Shown: positions 25,575 to 33,576 of the stretch, piece after piece
Layout: every line of letters starts with the position of its first letter
Position numbering within the stretch: the stretch's first letter is position 1
From: Acuticoccus sp. MNP-M23
Lineage (GTDB): Bacteria > Pseudomonadota > Alphaproteobacteria > Rhizobiales > Amorphaceae
Length of the DNA: 64,000 bases
Direction: 5' to 3'
Assembly: GCF_031195445.1 (NCBI RefSeq)
Contig: NZ_CP133480.1
Location: 1,412,001-1,476,000 of the forward strand
Program-made: the position numbers and the translations under genes
Notes under the pieces: model-generated
What the model was told of the DNA's origin: nothing
What the model saw: the letters and a program-made list of their open reading frames with translations, nothing else
Database searches by the model: none

Positions 25575-26648
25575 TCAGAGCGGCTTGAGCGGTGCGATGC
25601 CGTAGCGCTGGGCCAGACGGGTAAAGGCATCGGCCGTATCGGGGTCGAGCGTGGTGCCGCTGCGCTCGCGCGCGTCGGCCACGGCCCACTCCCGGTCTCC
25701 GGGCGCCATCACCGTTTCGCCCGGCTGGGCGGCGGAGCTGCGCAGCTTTTCGAGGTAGCGCGCCATGGTCTCGTCAACGGAGGCGCGGCTTGCGAAGGCA
25801 TCGACACGCATTGCCATCACGAAGGCGCCCATCTTTCGCGGGGTCGAAAGGTCGGGCCCGCCCATGGGCAGAACGTCTTCGCTGAGGTTCATCGCGTTCA
25901 TCACGGCAGACAGCACCTCGGCCACCCCCGCAAGCCCTGCCCCCTTGAAGCCGAACGCGCCGCCCAGCGGCATCAGCATCACTGCGTCGTTCGCATCGGT
26001 GGTGGGCTCCCCGGCAGCGTCGGCCGCCGTCTCTTCCGGCAATTCGGTCCCAAGGCTGCGATAAAGCTTCACGCGGTTGAGCGGGATCGCGCTGGTTGCC
26101 ATGTCGAGAAACCAGTGCCGCCCGTCCGGCATCGGCATGGCCCAGGCATGGGGGTTGGTGCTGTGAAAGGGCGCTGCCCCCCCGTGCAGCTTGACGATCT
26201 TGTCCGCATTGCAGCAGGCGTAGCCGAAGAAGCCGCGCTCGGCCGCCGCAAACGCATACGCCCCAGCCGCACCGAAATGCGCGCTGTTGCCAATGCCCAC
26301 GGCGCCGATCCCGCAGGTCTCGGCCATCTCCATCGCCTTCTCCATGGCGGCAAAGGTGGCTCTGGCACCCTGGGCGTGGCCGGCATCCAGCGCCGCAATC
26401 GCCGGCAGCGTCTGGCTGAAGGCCAGCGACGGGGTCTTGGTGACCCGGCCATGCTCCATCTCGGTAATGTAGTGGTCGAGCAGGCGCACGCCGTGACTGT
26501 CCACGCCAAAACGGGTGGCGTGCATCATGGCGCGGGTCGCGCTTTCCGCCGTGTCGGCATCGGCGCCCGATGCGAGCAGCGCTGCCTCAAGAAACGCGGC
26601 GAGATCGCCAAGAGCGAAATGCGCGTCGGAATGGTCCGTTTTTGTCAT
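25575..26648 (-). CDS. Ldh-family (malate/L-sulfolactate/ureidoglycolate-type) dehydrogenase
   Basis: NAD(P)-dependent 2-hydroxyacid dehydrogenase of the YlbC/AllD/ComC fold, 357 residues. Diagnostic pieces are RFGVDSHGVRLLDHY (catalytic His), AVGIGNSAHFGAAGAYA, the nucleotide-binding FHSTNPHAWAMPMPDGRHWFLDMATSA region, and GGAFGFKGAGLAGVAEVLS. The substrate cannot be chosen from sequence alone. The start at 26648 (MTKTDHSD) has GGAAAA upstream. Confidence 0.9.
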   Translation of the reverse strand: MTKTDHSDAHFALGDLAAFLEAALLASGADADTAESATRAMMHATRFGVDSHGVRLLDHYITEMEHGRVTKTPSLAFSQTLPAIAALDAGHAQGARATFAAMEKAMEMAETCGIGAVGIGNSAHFGAAGAYAFAAAERGFFGYACCNADKIVKLHGGAAPFHSTNPHAWAMPMPDGRHWFLDMATSAIPLNRVKLYRSLGTELPEETAADAAGEPTTDANDAVMLMPLGGAFGFKGAGLAGVAEVLSAVMNAMNLSEDVLPMGGPDLSTPRKMGAFVMAMRVDAFASRASVDETMARYLEKLRSSAAQPGETVMAPGDREWAVADARERSGTTLDPDTADAFTRLAQRYGIAPLKPL

Positions 26649-26745
26649 GGCTTTTTCCGCGTGATCGCGCACATCTACGCCGGTCCGCCGGCAAGAACAA
26701 AGCGCCGTCCGGACTTTTTCAGACCTGCGGTGAAGGTTGAGCGCA

Positions 26746-27570
26746 ATGAACGAGAGCGATGGTCAGGAGCCCCGGCATGCGATCGTCACCGGCGGCTCGC
26801 ACGGCATTGGCTTTCAGGTGGCGCGAATTCTGGCAGGTCAGGGGTTTCAGCTGTCGCTGCTGGCACGGCGGGCGGACGATCTGGTCACCGCCTGCGAAGC
26901 GCTGTCGCGCGAAAGCGGCGCGCCCACCGGTTTCGAGGCGTGCGATGTGGGCGACCCCGCCGCGCTGTCTGCTGCACTCAAGCGGGTGACCGAACGCCGC
27001 GGCCCCTGCCACACGCTGGTCACGGCAGCGGGCATGGTGATCCCCGGCAAGTTCGACGCGCTCCCCCAGGACGCGTTCCGGCAGCAGATGGAGGTGAATT
27101 TCTTCGGCACGCTCCACGCGGTGCAGGCGGTGTACCCCGCCATGGCGGAGTGCGGCGCAGGGCGGATCGGCATGATCGCATCCGCAGCAGCCCTTATCGG
27201 CGTCTACGGCTACACCGCCTATGCGGCCAGCAAGTTCGCCGTGCGCGGCTTTGCCGAATCATTGCGCGGCGAGGCGGCATCGCGCGGCATCGCCGTTTCC
27301 GTCGCCTACCCCGGCGATACCGACACCGCCCAGCTCGAAGCCGAGCGCGCCCACCGGCCCGCCGCCACCAGCGCCATCGCCGCAGGTGCATCGGTCGCGA
27401 CGCCGGAGGCTGTGGCGAGGGCAGTGGTGCGCGGGATGGACCGCGGCACCTTCGCCATCTATCCAAACACCGCCACCACCGCGCTGGGGTGGACCGCCTC
27501 GATGATTTCCCCGGTCCTCAATGCCCGGTTCGACCGCGCCGCGCGCCGCGCCGAAGCTGCGGACGACTGA
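26746..27570 (+). CDS. Short-chain dehydrogenase/reductase (3-ketosphinganine reductase-like)
   Basis: A 274-residue NADP-dependent SDR. The cofactor motif is AIVTGGSHGIGFQVARILA, the Arg in LLARRADDL suggests NADPH, and the catalytic set is Ser in MIASAAALIG with YTAYAASKFA (Tyr-x3-Lys). The TGGSHGIG motif and the YPGDTDT segment resemble 3-ketodihydrosphingosine reductases, but no sphingolipid synthesis gene is in the window. The ATG at 26746 has GAAGG upstream; a TTG nine bases earlier is less likely. A GT8 gene follows after 29 bp and may be co-transcribed. Confidence 0.85.
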   Translation: MNESDGQEPRHAIVTGGSHGIGFQVARILAGQGFQLSLLARRADDLVTACEALSRESGAPTGFEACDVGDPAALSAALKRVTERRGPCHTLVTAAGMVIPGKFDALPQDAFRQQMEVNFFGTLHAVQAVYPAMAECGAGRIGMIASAAALIGVYGYTAYAASKFAVRGFAESLRGEAASRGIAVSVAYPGDTDTAQLEAERAHRPAATSAIAAGASVATPEAVARAVVRGMDRGTFAIYPNTATTALGWTASMISPVLNARFDRAARRAEAADD

Positions 27571-27599
27571 CGGGCGGTACGCTGAACGAAGGACGACGG

Positions 27600-28547
27600 G
27601 TGCCCGAGCCGATCCACATCTCCATCACCGCCAACGCGGCCTACGCCCGCTATGCAGCCATTACGCTGTGGTCCCTGCTGGCGCACACGTCATCGCCCGT
27701 CCGCGTCCACCTGCTGGATTGCGGGCTGAACCCGGTGCAGCACGCCGCTTACCGCCGGCTGATGACCGCCCACGGCGATGCCTCCATAGAATTTGCCCCA
27801 TGCCGGCCGCTTTTGGACCGCCATCCGGACATTCCGGAGCGCTACAAGACGACGCTGGTCCGCCTCACCCTGCCCGAAGTCCTGCCGGACGTAACAAGAT
27901 GCCTGCATCTCGACAGCGACCTCGTGGTCCTCGACGATGTCGCGACCCTGTTTGCGACCCCGCTTGACGGGCACGCCGTCGCTGCCGTGACCAACCTGCG
28001 CACGGCCGAAAAGCACCATGTCGCCCGCTCCAGGTGGCGCTGGCTTCACCCGAAGATGGTGCGGCAGGCCCGCGAAGAGGCCGCGCGCCTTCAGCGGGAC
28101 GCCGGGCTCGGCGCGTTGACGGAGCACATCAACGCCGGGGTCCTCCTCCTCGACCTCGACGTGATCCGCGCGCGAATTGGCGTGGAACGGTTCGGCGATC
28201 TGGCGGCGGCCGGCCGTCTCGCCCAGTTCGATCAGGACTGGATCGCCGGCGTCGCCCGCGGCGATATTCTGCGGCTCGATCCGCGCTGGAACACCTATTC
28301 CAGCATGGCGCGGCTGAACCTCTGGGCGTTTCCGCCGGACGAGAAGGCGGCGCTGGAGCGCGCACGGGCGCGGCCGGCCATTGTCCACTTCGTCGGCAGC
28401 AAGCCGTGGGGGCCGGCCAAGAGCCACGCCGCCGCGCGCCGGCGCAAGCGCGACCCTTGGGTGCGGGCGTGGCGTGGCGCGGCGGCCGGCATGGACGCGT
28501 TCCTCGCCAGCCATGCAACCGACGAGGCGGCCGCCCTCAGCCTTTGA
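27600..28547 (+). CDS. Family 8 glycosyltransferase
   Basis: A 315-residue retaining glycosyltransferase of the LgtC/GspA type that transfers galactose or glucose from a UDP-sugar. Motifs: IHISITANAAYARYAAITLWS at the N-terminus, the metal-binding DxD in CLHLDSDLVVLDD, HINAGVLLLDLDV, FDQDWI, and the C-terminal IVHFVGSKPWG. The GTG start at 27600 has GAAGGA upstream. The frame continues upstream through the SDR region only as a shadow. Its 3' end overlaps rlmB convergently by 11 bp. Possible targets are lipopolysaccharide or a glycolipid. Confidence 0.9.
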   Translation: MPEPIHISITANAAYARYAAITLWSLLAHTSSPVRVHLLDCGLNPVQHAAYRRLMTAHGDASIEFAPCRPLLDRHPDIPERYKTTLVRLTLPEVLPDVTRCLHLDSDLVVLDDVATLFATPLDGHAVAAVTNLRTAEKHHVARSRWRWLHPKMVRQAREEAARLQRDAGLGALTEHINAGVLLLDLDVIRARIGVERFGDLAAAGRLAQFDQDWIAGVARGDILRLDPRWNTYSSMARLNLWAFPPDEKAALERARARPAIVHFVGSKPWGPAKSHAAARRRKRDPWVRAWRGAAAGMDAFLASHATDEAAALSL

Positions 28548-29259
28548 GCAGCGACTTGCGCATCGCGTAGAGCGTGATTGCGGCGGCGTTGGAGACGTTG
28601 AGCGAGGCCAGCGCCCCGTCCGCCTCGATCCGGGCCGACTGGCCGCAGGTGGCCACCACGCCCTGGCGCACGCCCTTCCCTTCCGCGCCCAGCACGAAGG
28701 CCCAGCGGTGCGCCGGCGCAAGGTCTTCCAGCGCCATCGGGGCCTCGCTGTCGAGCGCAGCCGTGGCAAAGCCCATCGTCTGCAATTCGGCGACGGCGCG
28801 CGAGAGGTTGGTGACCGCCACAAGGTCGATCAGGTCCAGCGCACCGGAGGCAGCCTTGGCCAGCGCCCCGGTCTCCGACGCGGAATGGCGGCGCGTCGTC
28901 ACCACCGCATCCACCTTGAACGCCACCGCGGAGCGCAGGATCGCACCCACATTGTGCGGGTCGGTGATGTGATCGAGGCAGAGGACGGCGGTGGCATCCG
29001 CCAGCGCATCCATCGTCTTGGTCTCCAGCGGCTCCACATAGATGGCGATGCCCTGGTGGACGGTGTCGCTGCCGAGGAGTTTGGAGATGCCGCGCACGTC
29101 CATCATGTCGACGTTTTTCGGCGGCTCCATTTCCAGCCGGTTGAGCGCATTGCGCGACGCAACCATGCGGTGAATTTTCCGCGCCGGATTGCCGAGAGCG
29201 GCCCTTACGGCGTGGAAACCGTAGAGCCAATAGGGTTCATTGTCGTCATCATGCGCCAT
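28537..29259 (-). CDS. rlmB: 23S rRNA (guanosine-2'-O-)-methyltransferase RlmB-like (TrmH family)
   Basis: SPOUT-fold RNA ribose methyltransferase. The 240-residue product has a short N-terminal substrate-binding domain (YWLYGFHAVRAALGN) and the knot signature: CLDHITDPHNVGAILRSA, FVLGAEGKGVRQ and the terminal ASLNVSNAAAITLYAMR with Asn/Ser-Asn. These support methylation of G2251 in the ribosomal peptidyl-transferase centre; other TrmH paralogues remain possible. The start is 48 bp from tRNA-Tyr, in divergent orientation. Confidence 0.88.
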   Translation of the reverse strand: MAHDDDNEPYWLYGFHAVRAALGNPARKIHRMVASRNALNRLEMEPPKNVDMMDVRGISKLLGSDTVHQGIAIYVEPLETKTMDALADATAVLCLDHITDPHNVGAILRSAVAFKVDAVVTTRRHSASETGALAKAASGALDLIDLVAVTNLSRAVAELQTMGFATAALDSEAPMALEDLAPAHRWAFVLGAEGKGVRQGVVATCGQSARIEADGALASLNVSNAAAITLYAMRKSLLKG

Positions 29260-29264
29260 GTGCG

Positions 29265-29292
29265 TTGACTTCCTGGCGGGTGGATTCTAAGA
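29265..29292 (+). promoter_or_regulatory. Predicted promoter of tRNA-Tyr
   Basis: TTGACT (29265-29270) is followed after 16 bp by CTAAGA (29287-29292), placing a start site about nine bases before the mature tRNA. The spacing and sequence fit a housekeeping promoter. Confidence 0.5.
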
Positions 29293-29307
29293 CGCCGCTT
29301 CGGTGCT

Positions 29308-29392
29308 GGAGGGGTGCCCGAGTGGCTAAAGGGGGCGGACTGTAAATCCGCTGGCTATGCCTACGTTGGTTCGAATCCAACTCCCTCCACCA
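29308..29392 (+). tRNA. tRNA-Tyr (anticodon GTA)
   Basis: An 85-nt type II tRNA with encoded CCA end. The acceptor stem pairs GGAGGGG with TCCCTCC (one G-U). The anticodon arm GCGGA-CTGTAAA-TCCGC places GTA at 29342-29344. A long variable arm (TGGCTATGCCTAC) and the T arm GTTGG-TTCGAAT-CCAAC complete the cloverleaf. Long variable arms in bacteria mark Leu, Ser and Tyr, consistent with this anticodon. Confidence 0.97.
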
Positions 29393-29440
29393 AATTTCCC
29401 GCACACCGGTCTTTTCCACCACTTGGCCGCATCGCCCGCC

Positions 29441-30202
29441 TCAGAGCAGCGTGATTGCGTCGCCCTGCCGGATCGTCCCGCCTTCGAGCACTTCGGCGTA
29501 AATGCCCATGTCCGGATGGCCGAAGGTCTTTGACAGGATCCGCGGCACGGGGATGTCGCGCACGGCCGTGTCGGGGTTCACCGTGGTGGCGGCGCAGCGT
29601 TTTGTGCGCAGCAGCACTTTCAGCCGTGCGGGGCCGATGCCGATCTCCCGCCCTTCAAGCTCCAGCTCGGACCATGCGGGCCAGCCGTCGAAAACCACGT
29701 TGCCGCGGAAACGGACCGGGTCCACCTCCGCGCTGGCCGCTGCCCCGAGCGCTGCGACGGAGGCAAGGTTGATCAGCGAGATCGCGTTCATCATCGTTTC
29801 GGAGACCACCGAAACGTCGGTGAAGCGGTGGGTGCCGCCGCGCACCAGCCGTGGCATTTCGCCGGGCGGCAGGGCGAGCGCTTCGGCGATCGCCGCTTCA
29901 GCGCCGGCCCGCCCGTCTGCCGTCGACAGCGCAAAGGCCGATTCGCCGAGCTGCAATTTATCGCTCGCCGCGTCGTAGCGGGTGGCCAGTTTCGCGAGGG
30001 CCTCGTCGCGCGCCAACATGTAAAATTGCTTCTTGGGGAAGGGCTGGGGCGCCGCCTCGTCGAAAATGTTGCCGGGGCGGGCAAAGGCCATCACCCGGTC
30101 GTGCGGGACCCCTTCGCCCGCTGTCAGCGAGATGCTGTCCCGGCTCTCGGCGGACAGGCCCTTCACCGGGTAGCGGGCGAGGGCGACGACCGCCCCCTCC
30201 AT
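29441..30202 (-). CDS. MOSC domain-containing protein
   Basis: A 253-residue protein of the MOSC superfamily, related to the C-terminal domain of molybdenum-cofactor sulfurases and to YcbX/YiiM. The N-terminal beta-barrel part is VVALARYPVKGLSAE. The MOSC core has VDPVRFRGNVVFDGWPAW, then VLLRTKRCAATTVNPDTA, where the Cys in RCAATTVN is the conserved sulfur-carrying position. It may handle sulfur or molybdenum cofactor on an oxidoreductase; no partner is nearby. A GTG at 30211, overlapping the opgH stop as GTGA, is an alternative start. Confidence 0.88.
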   Translation of the reverse strand: MEGAVVALARYPVKGLSAESRDSISLTAGEGVPHDRVMAFARPGNIFDEAAPQPFPKKQFYMLARDEALAKLATRYDAASDKLQLGESAFALSTADGRAGAEAAIAEALALPPGEMPRLVRGGTHRFTDVSVVSETMMNAISLINLASVAALGAAASAEVDPVRFRGNVVFDGWPAWSELELEGREIGIGPARLKVLLRTKRCAATTVNPDTAVRDIPVPRILSKTFGHPDMGIYAEVLEGGTIRQGDAITLL

Positions 30203-30207
30203 CGCGC

Positions 30208-31998
30208 TCACGCTGAAATTGCCGGTGCGATCCGGACCAGCGCCGGCGGCGGCGCGTGGTCTTCGGGAATGTCGCAGAGGCCCCGCGCGCGGCTCCAGCG
30301 CGACAAGGTGGCGGACGTGGTGACCACAGCCAGCGGGATCGCAAGAAGCAGCCCCGCAATCACCGGCACAGCCCACGGCAGCACGCCCGGCATGAAGTTC
30401 GCCAGAACGACGAGGAGCACTGCCCCGAACAGGGTCTGCGGCCAGAACGAGCGGCCGGCCTCGGCCCAGCTCACCCGGCGGCCGCTGCGCGACTGGGCCC
30501 GCCAGTCAAGCCGCTGGCCGAACAGGAGCCCCACCGCAAACACCGCAATGGCAAACGCCACCACCGGCGCCATCAGCGTCGTCAGGATGATCTCCACCAG
30601 CCCGCCGAGGACCACCCGGCCGCGCCCGCCATACCGCGCGCTCTCGCGTCTGCTGCCCAGAATGCCTGCAAGCCCCATCAGCTTGGGGGCAAAGCTCATG
30701 GTGAGGATGATCGCGAAGAGGACCACGCCGGGCCCGTTGGCGATGGCCGCCGCCTCGCTCCCGCCGGACAGGACGCTGGCCGCACCCAGAACCAGAAACG
30801 CCATCCACGCCGGCGCACCGAGATACATCAGAATCGCAAGGCCAAGCTGGACGCGGCTCATGGTTTTGAGCCCGCGCATCCCGATCAGCTGGAAATATTG
30901 CATGTTGCCCTGGCACCAGCGCAGTTCACGGCGAATGAAGTCGGGCAGCGAGGGCGGGTTTTCCTCCCAGCTCTCGCCCTCCTGCGCAATCACGCGCACA
31001 TGGTAGCCGGCGCGGCGCATCAGGACGGCCTCCACCTGGTCGTGGCTCATCACATGGCCGCCGAGGGGGCCGTCGCCGGGCAGGACCGGCAGGTTGCAGG
31101 CGCGCGCGAACGGGGCAAGGCGGATCAGTGCGTTGTGGCCCCAGTAGGGACCGCAATCGCCGGCCCACCAGGCCGAACCCGTCGTATAGGCGCGCATCCC
31201 GTGGCGCATCCCGAACTGGAAGACGCGGGTGAAGAACGCCCGCGCCGGCGTTCCGACCACCAGTGTCTGCAAGATGCCGAGGCGCGGGTTCTGCTCCATG
31301 GTCCGCACCAGCCGCAGGATCGATCCGGCGGAGAGGTGGCTGTCGGCATCCAGCGGCAGGAAGAATGCGTAGTCGGGCAGGCACCGCTGGCAGAATTCGC
31401 GCAGGTTGCCGGCCTTGTAGCCTTCGTTGGTGTCCCGGCGGCGATAGAAGATCTGCGCCGCCCGGCCGCTGCCTGCCCGCCAGCGCTCGATTTCAGCAGC
31501 TTCCGCGACGGCAATCTCAGCGTCGTCGGTGTCGCTCAGGATGTGAATGTCGAAGGCATCGGCCGCACCGTGGTCCTCAAGGTCATCCATGATGGCGCTG
31601 AGACGCAGGACCACAGGACCCGGCGCCTCGTTGCGGATGGCCATCGCAATGGCCGTGCGCGTCACGATGGCAGCACCCGGATTGAACGAGAGCGCAAGCG
31701 GGTCGTCATCGCGCTCGCCCCTTGCGATGAGGAGTGCCCCGATCACCGCGTTCCAGAAGCCGATGGCAAGCCACGGCAGCGTGACGAGAAAGGCCGTCAT
31801 CATCCCCGCTTCGAACACCGTCCAGCCGCCGCGGCCCAGCACCAGCCCCATCAGCCCCGCAAGCCCGCCGATGGTCAGAAGGTTGAGCGTCCCCACCAGG
31901 AGACGGCGGCGCCAGAGCGTTCGCGACCGGCGTTCGAGCTGCCCGAGACGCGTTGAAGCCGCGACGCCGGCCGGCGCTGAAATATCTACGCGGGACAT
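30208..31998 (-). CDS. opgH: Glucans biosynthesis glucosyltransferase OpgH/MdoH
   Basis: Inner-membrane family 2 glucosyltransferase that makes the beta-1,2 backbone of osmoregulated periplasmic glucans. The 596-residue product has two N-terminal membrane helices (LLTIGGLAGLMGLVLG and the next), a cytoplasmic catalytic domain with the aspartates of DTDDAE and LDADSH and the RRELRWCQGN segment (QxxRW-like), then four to six C-terminal membrane helices. The start at 31998 has AGGA upstream. No opgG is adjacent, so the operon differs from the usual opgGH. MOSC follows with overlapping ends. Confidence 0.92.
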   Translation of the reverse strand: MSRVDISAPAGVAASTRLGQLERRSRTLWRRRLLVGTLNLLTIGGLAGLMGLVLGRGGWTVFEAGMMTAFLVTLPWLAIGFWNAVIGALLIARGERDDDPLALSFNPGAAIVTRTAIAMAIRNEAPGPVVLRLSAIMDDLEDHGAADAFDIHILSDTDDAEIAVAEAAEIERWRAGSGRAAQIFYRRRDTNEGYKAGNLREFCQRCLPDYAFFLPLDADSHLSAGSILRLVRTMEQNPRLGILQTLVVGTPARAFFTRVFQFGMRHGMRAYTTGSAWWAGDCGPYWGHNALIRLAPFARACNLPVLPGDGPLGGHVMSHDQVEAVLMRRAGYHVRVIAQEGESWEENPPSLPDFIRRELRWCQGNMQYFQLIGMRGLKTMSRVQLGLAILMYLGAPAWMAFLVLGAASVLSGGSEAAAIANGPGVVLFAIILTMSFAPKLMGLAGILGSRRESARYGGRGRVVLGGLVEIILTTLMAPVVAFAIAVFAVGLLFGQRLDWRAQSRSGRRVSWAEAGRSFWPQTLFGAVLLVVLANFMPGVLPWAVPVIAGLLLAIPLAVVTTSATLSRWSRARGLCDIPEDHAPPPALVRIAPAISA

Positions 31999-32180
31999 GA
32001 AAAATCCTGTTTGCCGGCGCCCTGGGCGCCAAAATATCGAAGGGGGCAGCGCGCGGCTGCCCTCGAGGCTTTGCAGCACGGCGTCGTTGTGCGCGCCGTC
32101 ATGAGCGTTTACCGCTCAACGTCAGATGAACGGGCCGTTGCCTGTGATGGTATGTTGAAGAGTATGGCAGGTTTTCAAGC

Positions 32181-33146
32181 ATGAACGGTCCCGCAACTGC
32201 ACTGTGGTGCGAAAAGCACGGGACATACGGGTTGCGCAACGAGCGGATTGACACGGCCGATCACGATATCGTTGTCGAGACCGCCTTCTCCGCCGTCAGC
32301 AAGGGCACCGAGCGGCTGGTTCTGGCCGGCGAGATACCGGCATCGGAGTTTTCGCGGATGCGCTGCCCCGCGCAGGCTGGAGAGTTTCCGTTTCCGGTAA
32401 AGTATGGATACGCGGCTGTTGGCCGCATCGTTTCGGGGCCTGAGGCGCGGCTTGGCGGCCGCGTGTTCGCGCTGCAGCCGCACCAGAGCATGTTTGCGCT
32501 CAAGGCCGAAGAGGCCATTGCCGTGCCGGACAACGTACCGAGCGAACGGGCGGCGCTGGCGGCCAACATGGAAACTGCGCTCAACGTCGTGTGGGACAGT
32601 GGCGCTGCCCCTTGCGACAATGTTGTGGTTGTCGGCTGCGGCGTGGTGGGCCTTCTGATCGCGCGGCTTCTGGCCCGCACCCCCGGCGTGGTGGTGACCG
32701 CGGTGGATACCGACGCTTCCAAGCGCAAGGCGGCGGAGGCGATGGGCGCAGCGTTCGCGTTGCCGGCCGATGCGCCGGAAGGCGCCGACATTGCCATCAA
32801 CGCCAGCGGACGAAGCGAGGGACTGGTGTGCGCGCTGGCGAGCGCCGGGCGCGAAGCCCGTGTGGTAGAGGCCAGCTGGCACGGCACCAGAGAGGCCCAT
32901 CTGCCACTGGGCGGTGCGTTCCATTCGCAGCGCCTCAGCATCGTGTCTTCGCAGGTGGGCAGCCTGCCGCCGGCCCGCGCGCCGCGCTGGACCTACAAAC
33001 GGCGCCTCACCGCGGCACTTTCGCTGCTTGACGATCCGGCGCTGGATGCGTTGTTGACCCACCGCGTGCCGCTTGCCGAGGCACCGGACCGCCTTCCCGC
33101 CCTGCTCGCCGATCCCGGCGCGCTCGCCATCCTCCTCACCTACTGA
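32181..33146 (+). CDS. Zinc-less medium-chain dehydrogenase (BchC-like)
   Basis: A 321-residue MDR-superfamily oxidoreductase. The catalytic-zinc cysteine motif of alcohol dehydrogenases is replaced by AVSKGTERLVLAGE, the GTE form seen in BchC-type and other zinc-independent members. Substrate-domain pieces include PFPVKYGYAAVGRIV. The Rossmann motif is VVVVGCGVVGLLIARLLA with acidic AVDTD, suggesting NAD. It begins a four-gene operon; the PTPS-like gene starts 18 bp after its stop. There is no photosynthesis gene nearby, so a role in bacteriochlorophyll synthesis is unlikely. Confidence 0.85.
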   Translation: MNGPATALWCEKHGTYGLRNERIDTADHDIVVETAFSAVSKGTERLVLAGEIPASEFSRMRCPAQAGEFPFPVKYGYAAVGRIVSGPEARLGGRVFALQPHQSMFALKAEEAIAVPDNVPSERAALAANMETALNVVWDSGAAPCDNVVVVGCGVVGLLIARLLARTPGVVVTAVDTDASKRKAAEAMGAAFALPADAPEGADIAINASGRSEGLVCALASAGREARVVEASWHGTREAHLPLGGAFHSQRLSIVSSQVGSLPPARAPRWTYKRRLTAALSLLDDPALDALLTHRVPLAEAPDRLPALLADPGALAILLTY

Positions 33147-33164
33147 CCCTGCCGGAGCGCCGAA

Positions 33165-33563
33165 ATGTTTGCCCTCGAAGTCCGCGACCACATCATGATC
33201 GCCCACAGCCTGCGGGGCGAGGCGTTCGGCCCCGCACAGAACCTGCACGGCGCCACCTTCATCGTTGATGCCGCCTTCTTCGCACCAAAGCTCGGGCCCA
33301 ACGCCATCGTGCTCGACATCGGCCTTGCCGCCGATGGGCTGAAGGCGATCCTCGCCAACCTCAACTACAAGAACCTCGACGAGCTGCCCGAGTTCTCCGA
33401 CCGTCGCTCCACCACCGAGGTTCTGGCCAAGCACATCTTCGACAAGCTGGCAGAGGCCATCGAAGCCGGCACGCTGGGCGAGGATGCAGCCGGCGTGACG
33501 CGGCTGAAGGTGGCGCTGGAGGAATCCCACGTCGCCCGCGCCTGGTACGAAGCGGACCTCTAG
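33165..33563 (+). CDS. PTPS/QueD-fold protein lacking catalytic and zinc-binding residues
   Basis: A 132-residue protein with the length and motif order of 6-pyruvoyl-tetrahydropterin synthase/QueD: MIAHSL near the start, NLHGATFIV, NYKNLDELPEF, STTEVLAKHIFDKL, and LEESHVARAWYE at the end. The functional residues differ. The HGH zinc motif reads HGA, the catalytic Cys position before LHG is Ala (PAQNLHG), and the Asp-His pair of the LDH motif reads Asn-Tyr. The pterin-binding Glu near the C-terminus (LEES) is kept. It may bind a pterin-like ligand without PTPS chemistry, or use different chemistry. It lies 13 bp before the GT4 gene. Confidence 0.8.
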   Translation: MFALEVRDHIMIAHSLRGEAFGPAQNLHGATFIVDAAFFAPKLGPNAIVLDIGLAADGLKAILANLNYKNLDELPEFSDRRSTTEVLAKHIFDKLAEAIEAGTLGEDAAGVTRLKVALEESHVARAWYEADL

Positions 33564-33576
33564 GCTTCGGACCCCC

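Noticed and set aside
25560-27599. Extension making the GT8 a 995-residue protein
   Set aside because: The upstream part is a shadow of the Ldh-family and SDR genes; the GT8 domain starts at GTG 27600.
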